DNA of 64,000 bases from Euglena gracilis (GCA_039621445.1 CP154954.1:37681703-37745702); one strand, 5' to 3'; counted from the stretch's first letter, positions 29,487 through 41,001 are shown. The notes: generated by a model from the sequence alone, not told the origin. Made by a program: numbers and translations.

Positions 29487-30807
29487 GTGCGCCAGCACAC
29501 AAACCGACTGACATCAAAGTTTCCCTTCGTTGCAGTCGTTGTTCGGGTAGCATCATGCTTCCTGGGCACTGACCTGGACCACGTTCCACTATGGCCGCAG
29601 CCTTCTGGCGCGCCATACCCCCAGTACCCTCAGTATGCTGAGGCCCCGATTCCGGGTGCCCCACATGCTGAGAGGGCTTCAGCCCCGGTATTCGCCGCGG
29701 ATACCAGCAGCCGGTCCGCATATGCGGTACCAGATGCATCTGCCGTCCAGCAGCCGGCATCTCAGCCACCAGGGCAGCACAGATCGCGCCTGCCCCCGTA
29801 TGCGGGAGAGATGACATTCCGAACTACGAAGACGTTGGAGCGGGCGATGCGCATGTGCGCACACTCCCAAACGGAGCCCTTTATGCAAGCCCTTTGGGAT
29901 GCACACTGTGCTCAGTTGTTGGTGGTAGCCAACCCGCCTGTGGCTCAGTGGTGACCCTGTGGTCAATCCCTGATGACGGGGAGACGTTTTTTCTCGTCGG
30001 CATCCAATTCCGGATTCCAGCATGGAAAGACAGTGATGGACCTGGGCGTGTATGTACCGCCCATGCTGCAAACGCAGACGCCGGTGGGATCACACACCGT
30101 GCAGATGCGTGAGCACACGCCCCTACCGGTACGTGAGGCTGTGCATGTCCCACCTGGGATGAAGGCAGGTCTGGCAGTATTTCCTGCCACCCTGAAGCGC
30201 GACAGGACTACGGAGAACCTTACCACACAGCCCAGGCGACCCAGCCCACGGGACGCGGAAGGCTGTGTGGCGATGCAGGTGGAAGCCAGCCAGGATACCC
30301 CGGCTGGACGACCACCGGCAGAGGCACAGGGAGGTGATGGGCCGTCCTTTTGCCGCAATGCCACCGCCGATCCCTCCGGTATGGAAGGAGCCGCGACCCC
30401 CTACGTCGAAGCCAAGCCCACGCCAGGTTCTTAGCCAGCGCCCAGCCACGCCATCACCGCGACATGCAGCGGAGCGGCCAGGTCCCTCCCCAGAGATGGA
30501 ATGGGAAGGAACCGAAACGACTCCTGCGGCACCCAGCGCCCGACCTTCTGGTATTCGCCGGACGGGAAAGGACACAGGCAAGGCCGAAGGCAAAGGCAAG
30601 GTAGAGGGCAAAGGCGTGGCCAGCAAAGGGAAGGGTGAGGGCAAAGGTGAGGGTAAAGGTAAGGGAACAGCACGTGTAGAAGAACCAGCAGAAGTCCTAT
30701 CGGACTTGGAGCATATGCTCAGGTTCAAGGAGGAGCTGGAGGACGAAGGCTGGCGAAGGCAGCATGGTTACCATGTTGCAGGAAACCGCCCCTTCACCCC
30801 TCCATAA
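29487..30807 (+). pseudogene. ORF3 N-terminal and Lys-Gly region (E4)
   Basis: Overlapping frames (29,487-29,954, 29,973-30,434, 30,265-30,807) hold the same order as E1: LPPYAGEMTFR, VMDLGVYVPPM, a Pro-rich stretch, then a Lys-Gly/Glu-Gly repeat (KGKVEGKG, KGEGKGEGKGKG). Sequence identity to E1 is low outside these marks, so E4 represents an older or separate ORF3 subtype. Confidence 0.6.
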
Positions 30808-30923
30808 GCAGTCATCGATGTGTATTACATTACATTAGGTATTACACCACACCAAGAACACAGTCAGACTATTCCATTTATGGAATAGATCTGTACTCCT
30901 TCGAAGGTGAAGGTGGCAGACCC

Positions 30924-31686
30924 TTGCTGGGTGTCCAGCCGGGTTTGTGGGAGCTCTGGTTTTGGCTGGGATACCCCTGCCAGAACTGGGGACTCTTCAG
31001 CGACTCGACTGGTCGCATTTACCCGCACCAGTTGGGATTTCGGGAGCAGCGTGTGTTGGCCCGAAGGCTGAAGGCAATCTTAGACGGTATTCATACAGTC
31101 GGCCCCCTCGGCCTGCAGTTGGAATTCTACGCACTGCACCCCGACATCGAACGCCTGATCGAGGTGTTGTGGTGCAACAACCTCCAGGTGTGGCTGGTGA
31201 GCCATTACGGCTCCACCTTCCGCGTGAGGCGTGTTTCGCTGGCTTACCCGCAGAGGTATGACCTGTGTTGTAAGTACTGCCGGCATGAATTTCCTGTCGA
31301 AATTCTGGGGATTCGGCGTGCGCGGAAGTCCTCCACCGCCTCGGGATAACCCGGGCCTGGAGATGGGACGCCGCATGCTTATGCATGTGTGCCGCGACGC
31401 CCCGGATGTCCAGGGCAGATGTCGCCGAGTCCACAAGCAGCGTATTTTTATGCTGCAGCAGTTCTGGTGGCGAGCCTGGACCACCTCTGTCGTGGAGGTG
31501 TATATACATCTCCGTGACGTCCGTGACGATAGGCCTGGTATGGAAAGCCTGCCACCGGATTACGGTGACGCAATCGAGGGTCCTCGTCGTCGGATTATCG
31601 GCCACCTGCGCCCCAACTGGCACCTGGCTGATATCAGCCTGGAAGAACATTTGCGGCGACAGTTTGGCGGTACCATCGACCGGGAG
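30924..31686 (+). pseudogene. ORF3 conserved core (E4)
   Basis: Two overlapping frames (30,924-31,349 and 31,231-31,686) contain LWELWFWLGYPCQNWG, SLAYPQRYDLCCKYC and WWRAWTTSVVEVYIHLRD, aligning to the E1 core and its continuation. CCKYC replaces the LECQFCK of E8, so the CxxC pair is kept. It ends at GAG before the mini-intron. Confidence 0.65.
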
Positions 31687-31732
31687 GTATTCCTTTCGCT
31701 GATTTTGTAACCCGCAGGCCATCCTCGAACAG
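31687..31732 (+). other. Conserved mini-intron in ORF3 (E4), 46 nt
   Basis: GTATTC...GAACAG between GAG and CGT ATG, phase 0 on both sides. It contains in-frame TAA if retained. Confidence 0.6.
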
Positions 31733-32095
31733 CGTATGCCGATTCTGACATGCGTTCAGGAGTTCAAGGAGTGCTTTTTCGAGGTCTGTGAGGACACGCG
31801 TTACCGCGGATTCCTGGGCCCGAACAGGCCTGCCAACGCCTGGGTGCAGCCATCATGGCCGCCACCCTGGCACAACAGCGCCAGCAGCAGTATGCTGGCC
31901 TTTTACAGGCTGGCGGACGCACACGACTGCCGATGGCAACCCGACGATCCACATTCGCCCGAGGATCTGCGCGCCCTCATCGCCCCAGAGGATGAACCTC
32001 TGGCGCGAAGCAGACGTGAGGCGTCAGTCGCTTCCACCACCGCGATCCCGCGGCAAGAGGAACGCGAACGCAGCCCCTCTGTCACCATCCTGTAG
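31733..32095 (+). pseudogene. ORF3 segment after the mini-intron (E4, shortened)
   Basis: Reads LTCVQEFKECFFEVCEDTR, WVQPSWPPPWHNSASSS and FYRLADAHDCRW, aligning with SWPPPYPNSDRSES and FYRLSDAQGCYR of E1. It stops at 32,095, so the long Pro/Thr region and the zinc-ribbon-like tail of E1 and E8 are absent. Satellite DNA takes their place. Confidence 0.6.
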
Positions 32096-32214
32096 GCGGC
32101 GCCGCCGTCTCCGACAGGAACGGCTGTCTCCTTGATCTCTGCCCCGCGAGCGGCAGGGGAACGATCAGTTTTATCGGCCCCCGCGGCGTCTCCCGTCTGT
32201 CCACTGGTAGGTGA

Positions 32215-34087
32215 AGACAGTTAGGTAAAGCCCTTGTTTTTGGAACGCCGGCGCAGCCGATTTCGGCCGAAAATGACGTTTCTGGGGGCAGTCCGTTACT
32301 TACGTGCTATTTTGCGCCTCCCGGGCGGTAACGGCTGCGTTTTATGCACGCCTGCCGCGGGCAAAAATGCGGCTAGCTGCCCGCCGCACTTCGCAATTGT
32401 CAGAAAAAGGATCGCCAACCTCTAGCCGGGGCAGAGCGCTCGCTTTTGGAGTGCCGGCGCAGCCGATTTCGGCCGAAAATGGCCGAAAAATGACGTTTTT
32501 GTGGGCGTCCGTTACTTACGTGCTGTATTGCGCCTCCCGGGCGGTAACGGCTGCGTTTTACGCACGCCCGCGGCAGGCAAATTGGCGGCTCTCCGCCCGC
32601 CGCACTTCGCAACAGGACCGCCGACCTCTAGCCGGGGCACAGGGCTCGTTTTTGGAGCGCCGGTGCAGCCGATTTCGGCGGAAAACGGCCGAAAAAAGAC
32701 GTTTCTGGGGGGCGTTCGTTACTTACGTTCTATTTTGTGCCGCCCGGGCGGTAACGGCTGCGTTTTACGCACGCCCGCCGCGGGCAAAATTACTTCTATC
32801 CGGCCGCCGCCCTTTGCAACAGTTAGGTAAAGGATCGCCGTCCTCTAGCCGGGGCAGAGCGCCCGTTTTTGGACCCACGGCGCAGCCGATACGGCCAACA
32901 CGGGAAAAAATGACGTTACCTACGGACGTACTATTTTGCGCCTCCCGGGCGGTAACCGCTGCGTTTTACGCACGCCCGCCACGAGAAGGACGGCGGGCCG
33001 ATAACCGCAATTTTGGCCGCGGCACGCGTGCGAAAAACGCAGCCGTTCCCGCCCGGGAGGCGCAAAACAGCACGTAAGTATCGGACGCCCCCCAAAAACG
33101 TTGTTTTTTGGCCGTTTTCGGCCGAAATCGGCTGCGCCGGCGTTCCAAAAACGAGCGCTCTGTCCCGGCTAGAGGTCGGCACCCCATTACCTAACTGATG
33201 CAAACGGCGGCGGGCGGATAGCCGCAATTTTGCCCGCGGCGGGGGTGCGTAAAACGCAGCCGTTACCGCCCGGGAGGCGCAAAACAGCACGTAAGTAACG
33301 GACGCCCCCCAAAAGCGTCACTTTTCGGCCGTTTTCGGCCGAAATCGGCTGCACCAGCCTTCCAAAAACGAGCGCTCTGCCCCGGCTGGAGGGCGGCGAT
33401 CCTTTACCTAACTGATGCAAACGGCGGCGGGCCGATAGCCGCAATTTTGTACGCGGCGGGCGTGCGTAAAACGCAGCCGTTAACGCCCGGGAGGCGCAAA
33501 GTAGCATGTAAGTAACGAACGCCCCGGAAAAACGTCACTTTTCGGCCGTTTTCGGCCAAAATCAGCTGCGACAGCGCTCCAAAAACGAGCGCTGTGCCCC
33601 GAATAGTGGTCGATGATCCTTCACCTGACTGTTGCGAAGGGCGGCGGGCCGATAGCCGCATTTTTGCCCGCGGCGGGCGTGCATAGAACGCAGCCGTTAC
33701 CGCCCGGAAGGCGAAAAATAGCACGTAAGTAACGGACGCCTTCCAAAAAGGTCATTTTACGGCCGTTTTCGGCCGGAATTCACTGCGCCGGCGGTCTATA
33801 AACGAGCGCTCTGCCCCGGCTAGAGGTCGGCGATCCTTTACCTAACTGTTGCGAAGGGCGGCGGGCGGACAAATTTTGCCCGCGGCGGGTGTGCGTAAAA
33901 CGCAGCCGTTACCGCCCGGGAGGCACAAAATAGCACGTAAGTAACGGACTTCCCCCAAAAAACGCCATTTTTCGGCCGTTTTAGGCCAAAATCGGATGCG
34001 CCGGCGCTCCAAAAACGAGCGCTCTGCCCCGGCTACTGGTGGGCGATCCTTTGCCTAACTGTTGCGAAGGGCGGCGGGCGGATAGTG
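32215..34087. repeat. 216-bp satellite array with internal orientation switch
   Basis: Units contain CTCTAGCCGGGGCAGAGCG, CGCCGGCGCAGCCGATTTCG, TTTCGGCCGAAAACGGCCG, GTCCGTTACTTACGTGCTAT, CCTCCCGGGCGGTAACGG and GTTAGGTAAAGGATCG. About 3.5 units run on the plus strand to near 32,990 and about five run on the minus strand to 34,087, giving a head-to-head inverted array. One frame stays open through several units because 216 is a multiple of three; no protein is implied. Confidence 0.92.
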
Positions 34088-34399
34088 TGTACGAGGCGTA
34101 TGCTTCTGTCCCCTTCCGTTGAGGAAGTTAGGATGGAAGCAGAGCCTATTAGGATCTCCTAATGGGTGCCCCTTCTCTCTCCACAGGTGGTATTCTCCTT
34201 TATTCCTTTTCCTTCCTTTCCATCGGACCAGACTTGGTTATCCAGTCCGTCCTCCATGCATTGCACTGTGCTTTGCTTCTTGGGAAGTGGGAAAAGGGTT
34301 TTTACTGTTACTCTGATTTTCAGTTCCCAAGTAGGTGCGCCAAGGCGAAAGCGAAGTTTTTTGGAAATTAGGAAAGGGGAATTAGGAATCAGACGTCCA
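34088..34399 (+). repeat. 312-bp family A LTR (subtype 2)
   Basis: Starts TGTACGAGGCGTATG and ends GACGTCCA. It carries CTCTCCACAGGTGGTATTC and matches the E6 LTR (40,678-40,989, the same length) better than the 424-bp E1/E8 type. GATAG occurs at both sides (34,081-34,085 and 34,402-34,406), a possible target duplication if the LTR ends are taken slightly wider. Satellite on both sides suggests a solo LTR. Confidence 0.82.
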
Positions 34400-34679
34400 C
34401 TGATAGCCCGCAAATTTGGGAGCGTTTTAGGAGCGCTGGCGCAGCCGATTTCGGCCGAAAACGGCCGAAAAATGACGTTTTTGGGGGCGTCCGTTACTTA
34501 CGTGCTATTTTGTGCCTCCCGGGCGGTAACGGCTGCGTTTTACGCACGCCCGCCGCGGGCAAAATTGCGGCTACCCGCCCGCCGCCCTTCGCAACGGTTA
34601 GGTAAAGGATCGCCGACCTCTAGCCGGGGCAGTGCGCTCGGTTTTGGAACGCCGGCGCAGCCGATTTCGGCCGAAAACG
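34400..34679 (+). repeat. Satellite units after the LTR
   Basis: Just over one unit of the 216-bp satellite in plus orientation (TTTCGGCCGAAAACGG, GTCCGTTACTTACGTGCTA). It stops abruptly at CCGAAAACG next to E5. Confidence 0.9.
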
Positions 34680-35085
34680 TGTGATTCAGGGGTGCTGAGT
34701 GCCCAAAACAACATAACCTAACCCAACCCAACCTGATGACTCTGCAGTTAGGATTAGGAAAAGCTTACTAGGAATTGCAAACATTTGACTCCATCTGTCC
34801 CTGTGCAGGGCTCTGTTACTCTGTCTGTCATTCTGTCAGTTTGTTCAAGAATTATCTGGGTATCAATTATTTGGACCAATTATTATCTTACCCTTGGTTT
34901 GGACTTGGGACTTTCTTCCCTTGTGGTTTTCTTGTATAGTTCTGCTGGATTTGCTGATTGCTTGTGGTTTTTTTCTCAAAGGAAAGGTGTGAGCCGACCA
35001 ACCCACCTGTGTTCACCCCAAAAACCCTCAAAAATAAAAGAAAATACAATTTTTAAAACAAGCCGCGGGGGGAATTGAAAACGCA

Positions 35086-36450
35086 TTGGGCAGGGTTAAA
35101 GATCCTACGCAAAGGGGTGCCGGCCCCGAGAAACAGGAAACTCAGGGACAGGCCCCACGGTTACAACATGGTCGCAGAGGTAGACTGCCCTTTTTTGATT
35201 CCCCTCCAACATGCGGCTACGAACAAGAAACTGAAAAACGACAAGAAACTGCAAAAACTGACGCTGACATGCCTGCTGCCTCAACTTCCATCGCTAGGAT
35301 GGTGGAGCCGGCGGATGGCTGCCCAGCCCTGAACCATACACTGGATGTGCCAGCTGCCTTAACCGCCATCGCTAGGGCGGCGGAGCAGGCGGATGGTTTC
35401 CCAGCCATGAACCAAACACTGGAAATTCCAGATACCTTAACCGCCATCGCTAGGGTGGTGGAGCCGGCAGATGGTCTTGCCGCGGTGTACCAGTCACTGG
35501 ACATCAACACGTGGACTGAACCGGAACAAAACGGCACAGATATTACAGTGCCACGGACATGCAATGACAGCCCACATGTCATTGCCATGGTGCACATGGA
35601 CCAGGACGACACTGAACAGACCGGTCCAGCACCAGATTACACAGAACTGGACAAAAACAACGAACCATACTTCGACGAACAGGTGTTTGAACCACAAAAT
35701 TGGTACCAACAGCCAGAAAAGGACACCCAGAACGACCAAAACTGGCAAACTGCAACAGCACAGCAACCAGGAACCCAGAGTTTTGCACTGGGGGCGGTAC
35801 GACAGAGCCCGGAACAACCAGACCGCCTCCAGGGTGAAACTGAAACTTCGTACCAGGAACCATCGTACAACTCGTACGAGACTCCACAGCCGGAACCACA
35901 GAACCAGAACACTGACTGGGACTGGTGGTCAAACTTCGCATACGAAACTGGACAGCTGACCCAGGAATTTCAATAGTTCAGATGTAAAACCGAACAGACG
36001 AACCATACAACGGCAGAAACACTGCAGCAGCTACAGCAAACAACGACAGAACGGGTCAGCGAACTGCATGCAACAGTGCACAGACAGGGCGAAGCACTCA
36101 GGACAGAAATAAACGGCAGGCACGAAGAACTGACGATAGTCCTGGCAACAACGCAAGCAAACATGGCACAGGTGACCGTCAACCAGAACAGGCTGTACCA
36201 GGAACATTTTCACGGAATGTTACAGCAGATCACAGAAATCAGGGAAATGTCTGGCTCACTGGGTGAAAAACTCACGGAATTTCACATTTTTCTGCAGGTG
36301 GCAGGTGGAAATGCACTGAACCAGGGTGAACATCTGGTTGGTTTACTGCACCGACAGCGAGAAAACGAAAAAAAACTGCAGAACTGCAAGAGAGATTGGA
36401 TCTGGCAGAAGAACGGGGCGCAGGAATCACAGGCGGAGTCCAAAAGGTGA
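35086..36450 (+). pseudogene. E5 protein, N-terminal part
   Basis: One frame interrupted only by TAG at 35,974-35,976. Residues about 65-145 hold three 26-residue repeats (LTAIARVVEPADG, QTLEIPDT type; DNA period 78 bp from about 35,283). Then an acidic, Gln/Asn/Tyr-rich region with DWDWWSNFAYE. After the TAG a coiled coil begins in the same frame (AETLQQLQQTTTERVSEL). The start is chosen at the first in-frame start codon after the leader. No known family. Confidence 0.55.
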
Positions 36451-37376
36451 ACAGCAAAGTGGACGAAACTGTGGCAACAGTGTCCAGAAAAGTTGAAAAC
36501 CTCAGAGGTGAAATCAGCAGTGTGGTGGATAAAATTAAGAAGGACATGGGCAGTGAAATCGGAAATCTGGCAGGACGGGTTCAGCAGCAGGAAACAAAAA
36601 CGACGACAACAATCCAAAACTGTGGTTACCTGCACAAACAACTGGTCGAACTTCAGAAAATCCCAGATCAGCAGCAGCAGATTACACAGCTGAACGAGGA
36701 AATCGGCAGACTGAAACGACAGGTGGAAACTCTGACCTCCAACGAAGAAAAACACAAACAACACACTGAACGTCTGAACCTGGAGGTCGGCAACCTGGGT
36801 CACGGGGTGGACGAAACAGCCCAAACGACTCAAAAACCGCTGGGTGAACTGCAAAAAGGGGCCATTAAAACAGGAACACGTGCCACATCTGAACATGCCA
36901 AATGGCTGGAAATGAAATCTGCCATTGGCTCAATGACAACCAGGGTCGGTCAACTGGAAGCAAAACTGGCTGGTCTGACAACAAAAACTGCAGAACGAGA
37001 AGCACATGACAACGGCATCTGGCAGCATTTACATTTTCTGACCACGGAACTGCAAACACAGCAGAAACGGTGCACAGAACAGCTGGTGACCATGGGCAGA
37101 AAAATCAGTACTGTGACAAAAGCGAATGGAAACCTGACTGAAAAACTGGAAAGGCAAAGCACCCAGCAAATCACAACCCCCTGCCATAGCCTGGCTGAAA
37201 TGCACAAACTTTTTGAAAATTTAAGCATTTCCCCTTCGCCCAGCCTGCACAGGGGCCTTCGGGCCAGAGACGGGGGCCAGCCCGCTGTCCAGTGGGCTTC
37301 CCTCGAGGACCCAGTCTGGACAGCCAGGAGCAGCCACAACGGCCCATCGAACAGAACAGCCTCCCCACCGGAGTAA
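36396..37376 (+). pseudogene. E5 protein, coiled-coil part
   Basis: A 326-codon frame, continuing the upstream coiled coil after a one-base shift near 36,390. There are heptad patterns throughout (VSRKVENLRGEISSVVDK, LNEEIGRLKRQVETL, LEAKLAGLTTKTAERE). It ends in a Pro/Arg-rich stretch. Length and heptads fit a structural Gag-like or intermediate-filament-like rod. Confidence 0.55.
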
Positions 37377-38150
37377 ACAGGGCCGCGGGCCAACGGGGAT
37401 CTGGGACCTCAAAACCCCAGAACCAACCCCAGGCAGCCCTGAGGGGCCAACCCACAGGACAACACAGGACGGGGACCCTAGAACCCCAGGCTTGGCCAAA
37501 GGGGATGGGGACCCCACAACCCCTGGCCCAGCCACGGCAAGCCCTGAGGTGCCAGCCCGCAGGAAACCAAGGGACGGGGACCCCGGAATCCCAGGCCTGT
37601 CAAACGGGGACGGGGACCCCACAACCACTCACAGGTACGTTCAGCCAAAGCAGCCAGCAGTGGGGGAACGAAACACCACACCCAAAAATGGAAGGAGGAG
37701 CTGCAGCACTGGGGACCGTTAACCCGGCTTCCCTTGTGGGGCAGCTCATCCAGTAGGAACTGAAAACCGCCTTGACACCACTAATCGCCGAGCTGACTCG
37801 ACAGACAGAACAACGACAGACTGTAGTGCCGACCAGCCCAGCACTTACGACAAACCCGACAAACCTAGCACCACCACAGCCAACCCAGCCGACTCAACAG
37901 ATTTCACAGCCACTGACGACACAACGAAACCCACAGACACGGGCTCGGAGCTTTTTCGTGTGGGCAGACGAAATCGAAACTCAGAACACAGCCACAACAA
38001 CCTGTGTGCGCCAGGTCACGTTCCCTCAGGGAGCACGATTTTTCGGCAGAGGGGAGGAGTCGTGCCGGGGGACCAAGTGGCCCATCACAGCCTTTTTGCT
38101 GTGTGGGTACCCAGACCGGTGCACGCTGGAGGAGGTGACACGAAGGTGTG
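37292..38150 (+). pseudogene. E5 protein, Pro/Gly repeat and C-terminal fragment
   Basis: Frames 37,292-37,756 and 37,772-38,150. The first carries repeated GDGDPTTPGP/GTPEPQAWPKG units (from a GGGGACCCC-rich minisatellite, 37,400-37,640). The second has SFFVWADEIETQN and then KWPITAFLLCGYPDRCTLEE before the junction with E6. Function unknown. Confidence 0.45.
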
Positions 38151-40463
38151 GGGGTATGTCGCGCATGCAACACGTGACCCGCTCCCGGTGTACGGGTTTG
38201 GCTCATTCCACGCACAAGCATGGAATGATGGATTTCTTGATGGAGACGTGGCGGAATCGCCGTGTTTTCAGAGAATTTGGTTCCCGTAATGGGAAATTCA
38301 TCTGAAAACTGGGTTTGGGTTGTGAACAAGTCCAATGGTGGCACAATTCGCGGAATCACGGATTGTGACACTCGGGAAACGAGTGGTGGTGGTGCATGTG
38401 CACCCAGAGCCGGGTTATGGGAACGCAACTCTGGAACATTTGGCGCATCTTCGGAAATGCATACTGCCGAATTGCGGTGTGAAACCCGTTGTTGGTTGGA
38501 CACATTATCCAAACCCACAGACGAGTCATGCACACTTTGCTCCAAAAGCTCCCTCTCCCCCCCCCCCCCCCCCCCCCCCCCCCCACACGAGTTGGAGTTG
38601 GCCGCAAATACGGTCAACTTCATCCTCCAAAGCGCGAATACGCTTGCGGTAACGGGAAAAGTCATCCAAGTGCGGAATCCTTTCGTAAATTCCGGTAACG
38701 TCTTGGACAAGTTTCCCGTCAGACTTATCCAGTAATTGGAGTTGTCCCATTAATGCTTTTACAACATTTGAGAGAAGCTGCAAAGGTGATGTCACCTTGG
38801 GTGGTGTGGTGGTAGGTGCAACCGGTGCGGGATAACCCGACAACGCGGTTGTGGTCCCCACGTGCAATTTTCCGAATTGTGGCTTATCCAGAAACTCGGA
38901 AATTCGCTCATCCAACCTGGTAATCTCACTGTGTGGATCAGGCATTCCGCTTCACCGATTCCTCAAGCCGTAAAAGACTGTTGCAAAAATCTTGCAAGGT
39001 TTCCTGATTGTCAGTGAGCATTTTGTTATAAAACGCCTTGAAATCAGGGTTCTCGGTAATCCGGGAACTGGAACCTGCAGGTAAAGACTGTATTTCCGTT
39101 ACTTTGGTAGAAACCGATATATACCGGGTCTGGAGTTCCCCAATAGCAGTCTGAATACCTCTAATGTCCGGAACTCGGTGGGAAAGTGCGGAATTGCTTT
39201 GCTGAAAACTGGCAAAGGCCGAGTTAATCCCGCCAATGTCTGATTGCAACTGCAACTGCAGAGAATCCTGCCGTTGTGCTACTTCCGCGACTTTCGCGCT
39301 CAGATTGGATAATCCAACCCGATTTGCGCCACAATAGCAGGTTTTCTGCTCCAAACGGGAAACTCGCTCCTCCAACTGCCGCACATACGTGTGGGGAGCA
39401 AAATTCTCGTTGGCTTGTGACTGGAATTGCCGAAACTTTTCCGTTTCGTTGCACAACTGCATAATGCGGTGTTGCGATTCATGGGAAGTTGCGGATAGGG
39501 TAGTGAAATGGCCCATAGACACAAATCCACCACTGTATGTTGTTGCAGACGAGGAATCTCGTTCATGCAACTGTTGTTGCAAATGCAACATCGCGGATGA
39601 ACAGGACTCCATTTGTCCCGATAACTGTCGTAGTGAGTCATGCAAGTGCAGAGGGAGCTGTTGGCACATTTTGTCAAAGGTTTCCCGAAGGTTTGCAAGG
39701 TCATGCCCGCACTTTCGAAATTCCTCTGGCAATATTTGCCAACTTCCTGCAAGTAATTCCAGCACTATTCCGGCTTGGTGAAGACATGTTTTTTGGTTGT
39801 CCTCATCAAACTGGAGCCTTGTTGAGTGCGGTTGCACAATCTTCAACGCATTGTTGCACATGGTTGAATTGCCTCACAAAGAGGTCATCGCCTGTAAGCC
39901 GAGCAACGATATCCTGCACATCCTCAGCAGTGAGGAGCTCCCCAGTGCCCTTACCATAGCCATCCATGGGTTGGGACGTACCAGAGAATTCTGGTACCAC
40001 TAGGCGAGTCTCCGGCTGCAAAGGTAATGCAGGATAGCACCCAAGATCGGTGGGGGTGGCAAAGCTCTATAAGGGCTTGCCGGTGGAAGAACGGGTGGTG
40101 GTTGGAAGAAACACGGGGTCCATCACCAGAGAAACCCGGTAGCGGAAGCACCACGGGTCTCTCCGCTGTGCGCAGCTGCACCGTTGTTGCAGACAGAGGC
40201 GAATAATCCCGTTGTGGCAAGGTGAGTGCGGAAGAGGCCGCATTAGCCCCTGAAGCCAATGATGTGGAGGGCTCATTGCCGACCACTGTTAATGATGACA
40301 AGTGTTGCAATTGTGATAATTGAACCAATTGTGCCTCATTGGCGTGGGAACTGGAAGCACTTTCACATAAAAGCTTCCAATCCCCAGTTTCTTGGTCAAT
40401 GTCTTGCAATGATGCCTGTATCAAGGCAGGATTGAATTGATGGTTGGGGCCTGTGGTTTGCAT
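38150..40463 (-). pseudogene. gag: E6 gag (N-terminal and coiled-coil regions)
   Basis: Starts MQTTGPNHQFN at 40,463 soon after the PBS and leader. The frame 39,951-40,463 is a Ser/Leu-rich N-terminus. The frame 38,938-39,861 (307 codons) is mostly coiled coil (YVRQLEERVSRLEQKTCYCG, FYNKMLTDNQETLQDF). The frame 38,526-38,945 continues to RKRIRALEDEVDRICGQLQL and is disrupted by a C/G run of about 25 bases (38,560-38,584). It ends at the junction with E5. It aligns with E2 and E8 Gag. Confidence 0.8.
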
Positions 40464-40665
40464 CTTTCAGAGGACAAAAACAGCAAAAACAATTAAAACT
40501 AAGCAGTTGCGCTGGCACCAGAGGGGCTGTAACGGGTAATACCGTACAGAGCCTTCCGGAGCCTGCTCGTCTGCTTAGACGTTGACTAGAAGCCGGGAGT
40601 GTAATTGGGAAGTGTAATTCCCGGTGGCCTTTCTTTCTGTAAAGTCTGTGTAGGATCATAACCAA

Positions 40666-40675
40666 TCTGCTACCA
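40666..40675 (-). promoter_or_regulatory. Primer-binding site of E6 (tRNA-iMet)
   Basis: The minus strand reads TGGTAGCAGA two bases inside the LTR end, the same as E2, E8 and E11. Confidence 0.75.
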
Positions 40676-40677
40676 AG

Positions 40678-40989
40678 CGTACGTCTGACTCCCAATTCCC
40701 TTTCCCATTTCCCAAAAAGCCTTCGCTTTCGCCTTGTCGCACCTACTTGGGAACTGAAAACCAGAGTAACATAAAATCCCTTTTCCCACTTCTCAAGAAC
40801 CAGAGCACAGAGCAATGCAGGGAGGACGGACTGGATATCCAAGTCCGGTCCGAAGAAAAAGGAAGGACAAAGGGAAAAACAGAATACCACCTGTGGAGAG
40901 AGAAGGGGCACCCATTAGGAAATCCTAATAGGATCTGCATCCATCCGAAGTTCCTCATCGGAAGGGGACAGAAACATACGCCTGGTACA
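40678..40989 (-). repeat. LTR of E6, 312 bp, subtype 2
   Basis: The minus strand starts TGTACCAGGCGTATG and ends GACGTACG. It is flanked by a PBS and gag leader on its left and by a polypurine tract and satellite on its right. It thus has both a 3'-LTR-like upstream side and a 5'-LTR-like downstream side. Confidence 0.85.
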
Positions 40990-40991
40990 CA

Positions 40992-41001
40992 CCCCCCTCC
41001 C
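40992..41001 (-). promoter_or_regulatory. Polypurine tract beside the E6 LTR
   Basis: The minus strand reads GGGAGGGGGG just upstream of the LTR start, preceded by AATCGGGCATAGCCAT-like sequence that also precedes the E1 and E8 tracts. Confidence 0.7.

Larger units (their letters stand above)
22200..34399 (+). mobile_element. E4: family A chromovirus with short ORF3, satellite array and LTR
   Basis: The plus-strand copy starts in mid-gag at the junction with E3. It contains gag C-terminus, protease, RT, RNase H, integrase, chromodomain and a shortened ORF3 to 32,095. Then comes a 216-bp satellite array, and a 312-bp LTR at 34,088-34,399. Whether the LTR is E4's own 3' LTR or a solo insertion is open: no polypurine tract precedes it and satellite continues beyond it. 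Confidence 0.75.
34680..38150 (+). mobile_element. E5: probable retroelement fragment encoding a repeat-rich coiled-coil protein
   Basis: The segment is distinct from family A, with Gln/Thr/Asn-rich coding sequence. A non-coding leader (34,680-35,085) shares CAGGGCTCTGTT-type sequence with family B near 15,090, then one damaged long frame runs to about 38,150, where minus-strand E6 gag begins. No RT or LTR pair is seen, so calling it a retroelement Gag is inference. Confidence 0.5.

Noticed and set aside
32304-33077. Long open frame (257 codons) in the satellite
   Set aside because: It arises because the 216-bp unit is a multiple of three. Other frames and the opposite strand are equally open, and the peptide has no domain.
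34690-34740. Telomere-like CCTAACCC words
   Set aside because: Only a few irregular CCTAACCCAACCC words; no array, and embedded between a satellite and E5.
36282-36896. Cys/Phe-rich minus-strand frame opposite E5
   Set aside because: The antisense of a Lys/Glu/Gln-rich coiled coil naturally reads as Phe/Cys/Leu-rich. The sense strand has clear heptads.
38560-38584. Run of about 25 C as a functional element
   Set aside because: Homopolymer C/G runs are frequent throughout the window and this one disrupts E6 gag. It is more likely slippage or a sequencing error than a signal.
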